Positions 62,995 to 64,000 of a stretch of 64,000 bases of DNA are shown in pieces. Source of the stretch: an uncultured Arenicella sp. (lineage in GTDB: Bacteria > Pseudomonadota > Gammaproteobacteria > Arenicellales > Arenicellaceae). The notes under the pieces are model-generated. The model was not told where the DNA came from. It did no database searches and saw only the letters and a program-made list of their open reading frames with translations. Each line of letters starts with the position of its first letter. Positions within the stretch are counted from its first letter, which is position 1. The position numbers and the translations under genes were made by a program. The stretch spans positions 1 through 64,000 of the forward strand of contig CANMNN010000011.1 of NCBI GenBank assembly GCA_947499305.1, written 5' to 3'.

Positions 62995-64000
62995 CTATAC
63001 TAATTTCATCAACATGGATTTGTTAAATGGCGTTAGTTCAGACATTTGCTCGGCTTGAACTTTATTCGCCCAATCTGGGTTGGCGATTAGTGCACGGCCC
63101 ACGGCGACTAAGTCGAACTCATCGGCGTCTAAACGCTCTACTAAATTGTCTAGGCTGGCGATCTCACCATCTTTAAAGGCGACATCGCCACCTTCCGGTA
63201 AAAAATCTGCATTTAAACTAACACTGCCAACCGTAATCGCTGGTTTACCCGTTAGTTTTTTAACCCAGCCAGCTAAATTGAGATCGCTGCCTTCGAATTC
63301 TGGCTCCCAGAATCGGCGTTGTGAGCAATGAAAAATATCCACGCCTGCATCAACTAAGTGCTGTAGAAATTCGCCTAGCGCTTCCGGAGTCTCGGCTAGA
63401 CGTGCTGTGTAGTCTTGTTGCTTCCACTGAGAAAAACGAAAAATGATTGGATAGTCGGCGCTAACCTTAGCGCGAATTCCTTTAACAATATCGCAAGCAA
63501 AACGAACTCGATTCTCTAAGCTGCCGCCATATTGGTCATCGCGCGCATTAGTTCCTTCCCAGAAAAATTGATCTAGTAAGTAGCCGTGTGCCCCGTGTAA
63601 TTCAATCGCATCAAAACCAATTCGCTCTGAATCCACCGCGGCTTGCACGAATGCTTCAGTAACTTCGTCAATGTCGGCTTGGGTCATTGCGTGGCCTGTT
63701 ACCTTGCCAGGGAATGCCATGCCTGAAGGGCTGTGACCTGGTTCGTCGCCACCTGGCATAACACCAGGCTTACGAATGCCGCCGACGTGCCAAAGTTGTG
63801 GCGCAATTTTACCGCCTTCGGCGTGTACGGCTTCAATAACTTTTTTCCAGCCAGCAAGTGGCTCTTCACCGGCTACAAATGGCACGTTAGGGTAACCACT
63901 GGCCGCTTTATGGCCAACACAGGTGCCTTCGGTAATAATCAAGCCGACTCCGCCTGCAGCACGTTGACGGTAGTATTCGACAACGTCATCGCTAGGGATG
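62995..64000 (-). CDS. NADH:flavin oxidoreductase / Old Yellow Enzyme family (5' end off window)
   Basis: The frame stays open to the right edge (PSDDVVEYYRQRAAGGVGLI precedes IITEGTCVGHKAASGYPN), so the true start lies beyond 64000. At least 335 residues. OYE features: LWHVGG, FDAIELHGAHGYLLDQFFWE (His-x-x-His-type FMN/substrate site), GSLENRVRFACDIVKGI, FRFSQWKQQDY, VAVGRALIANPDW. FMN-dependent ene-reductase or related; substrate unknown. Confidence 0.88.
   Translation of the reverse strand, partial: IPSDDVVEYYRQRAAGGVGLIITEGTCVGHKAASGYPNVPFVAGEEPLAGWKKVIEAVHAEGGKIAPQLWHVGGIRKPGVMPGGDEPGHSPSGMAFPGKVTGHAMTQADIDEVTEAFVQAAVDSERIGFDAIELHGAHGYLLDQFFWEGTNARDDQYGGSLENRVRFACDIVKGIRAKVSADYPIIFRFSQWKQQDYTARLAETPEALGEFLQHLVDAGVDIFHCSQRRFWEPEFEGSDLNLAGWVKKLTGKPAITVGSVSLNADFLPEGGDVAFKDGEIASLDNLVERLDADEFDLVAVGRALIANPDWANKVQAEQMSELTPFNKSMLMKLV

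Overview
The window comes from a Gram-negative bacterium, most likely a marine gammaproteobacterium. The evidence is the outer-membrane and periplasmic gene content (RND pump, DsbC-like protein, lipoproteins), a sedentary chromosomal integron, polyhydroxyalkanoate (PHA) granule genes, an arsR-gapdh-arsJ operon and a DUF3348/DUF802/OmpA/DUF2894 operon. No rRNA or housekeeping marker is present, so the genus cannot be fixed from this sequence alone.

Layout. (1) 1-6631 is a chromosomal integron. A broken integrase gene (frameshift plus lost C-terminus) reads leftward. A likely attI and cassette promoter follow, then 11 same-strand cassettes, each ending in a well-conserved attC of about 72-90 bp. 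The cassette genes are small: lipoproteins, small membrane proteins, a HicA-like domain, a ClpX-type zinc finger, a gene with a nonsense codon, and several orphans. (2) 7302-17770 is a polymorphic-toxin locus: a secreted 3112-residue RHS/YD-repeat protein with beta/gamma-crystallin, TSP3, Ig-like and HINT modules and a short C-terminal tip, followed by two candidate immunity genes and a relic of a third. (3) 17877-26915 encodes a 3012-residue surface protein with about 22 SbsA-type Ig-like (Big_5) repeats. (4) 26972-31002 holds a leftward DsbC-like/membrane-protein pair flanked by a decayed copy of its own 5' end and an unexplained stem-loop region. (5) 31073-35874 looks like a small integrative element: XRE regulator, two small genes, tyrosine integrase, excisionase-like gene, second regulator with repeated operators, an orphan attC-like site and a DUF262-HNH defence-type nuclease. 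It is bounded on the right by 11-bp direct repeats and tRNA-Met.

(6) 36160-40588 is an RND efflux pair (membrane-fusion protein and permease). (7) 40914-45404 is a four-gene lipid-modification operon (methyltransferase, FAD oxidoreductase, DUF1365, cyclopropane-fatty-acid synthase). (8) 45708-49996 is a MotA/MotB-like (ZorAB-like) ion-motor operon, DUF3348-DUF802-OmpA-DUF2894. (9) 50473-51149 is a decayed 3' half of gdhA. (10) 51364-53965 holds a TetR regulator, a PHA-system protein, an enoyl-CoA hydratase family protein and a phasin with a histone-H1-like N-terminus. (11) 54310-57588 holds a GNAT acetyltransferase and the arsenate-detoxification operon arsR-gapdh-arsJ (leftward) with a clear palindromic operator. 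(12) 57700-64000 holds, all leftward, a methyltransferase/kinase-like/coiled-coil protein of WbdD-like architecture, a DUF3336/patatin lipase, an orphan ParA ATPase and an Old Yellow Enzyme cut by the right edge.

How the parts work together. The left 36 kb is accessory DNA built for gene capture and conflict: integron cassettes, an RHS toxin with immunity genes, an integrative element and a DUF262 nuclease. The right 28 kb is mostly stable chromosome for envelope, lipid, carbon-storage and arsenic functions. The most promising poorly described systems are the four-gene ion-motor operon, the cassette orphans and the WbdD-like protein.
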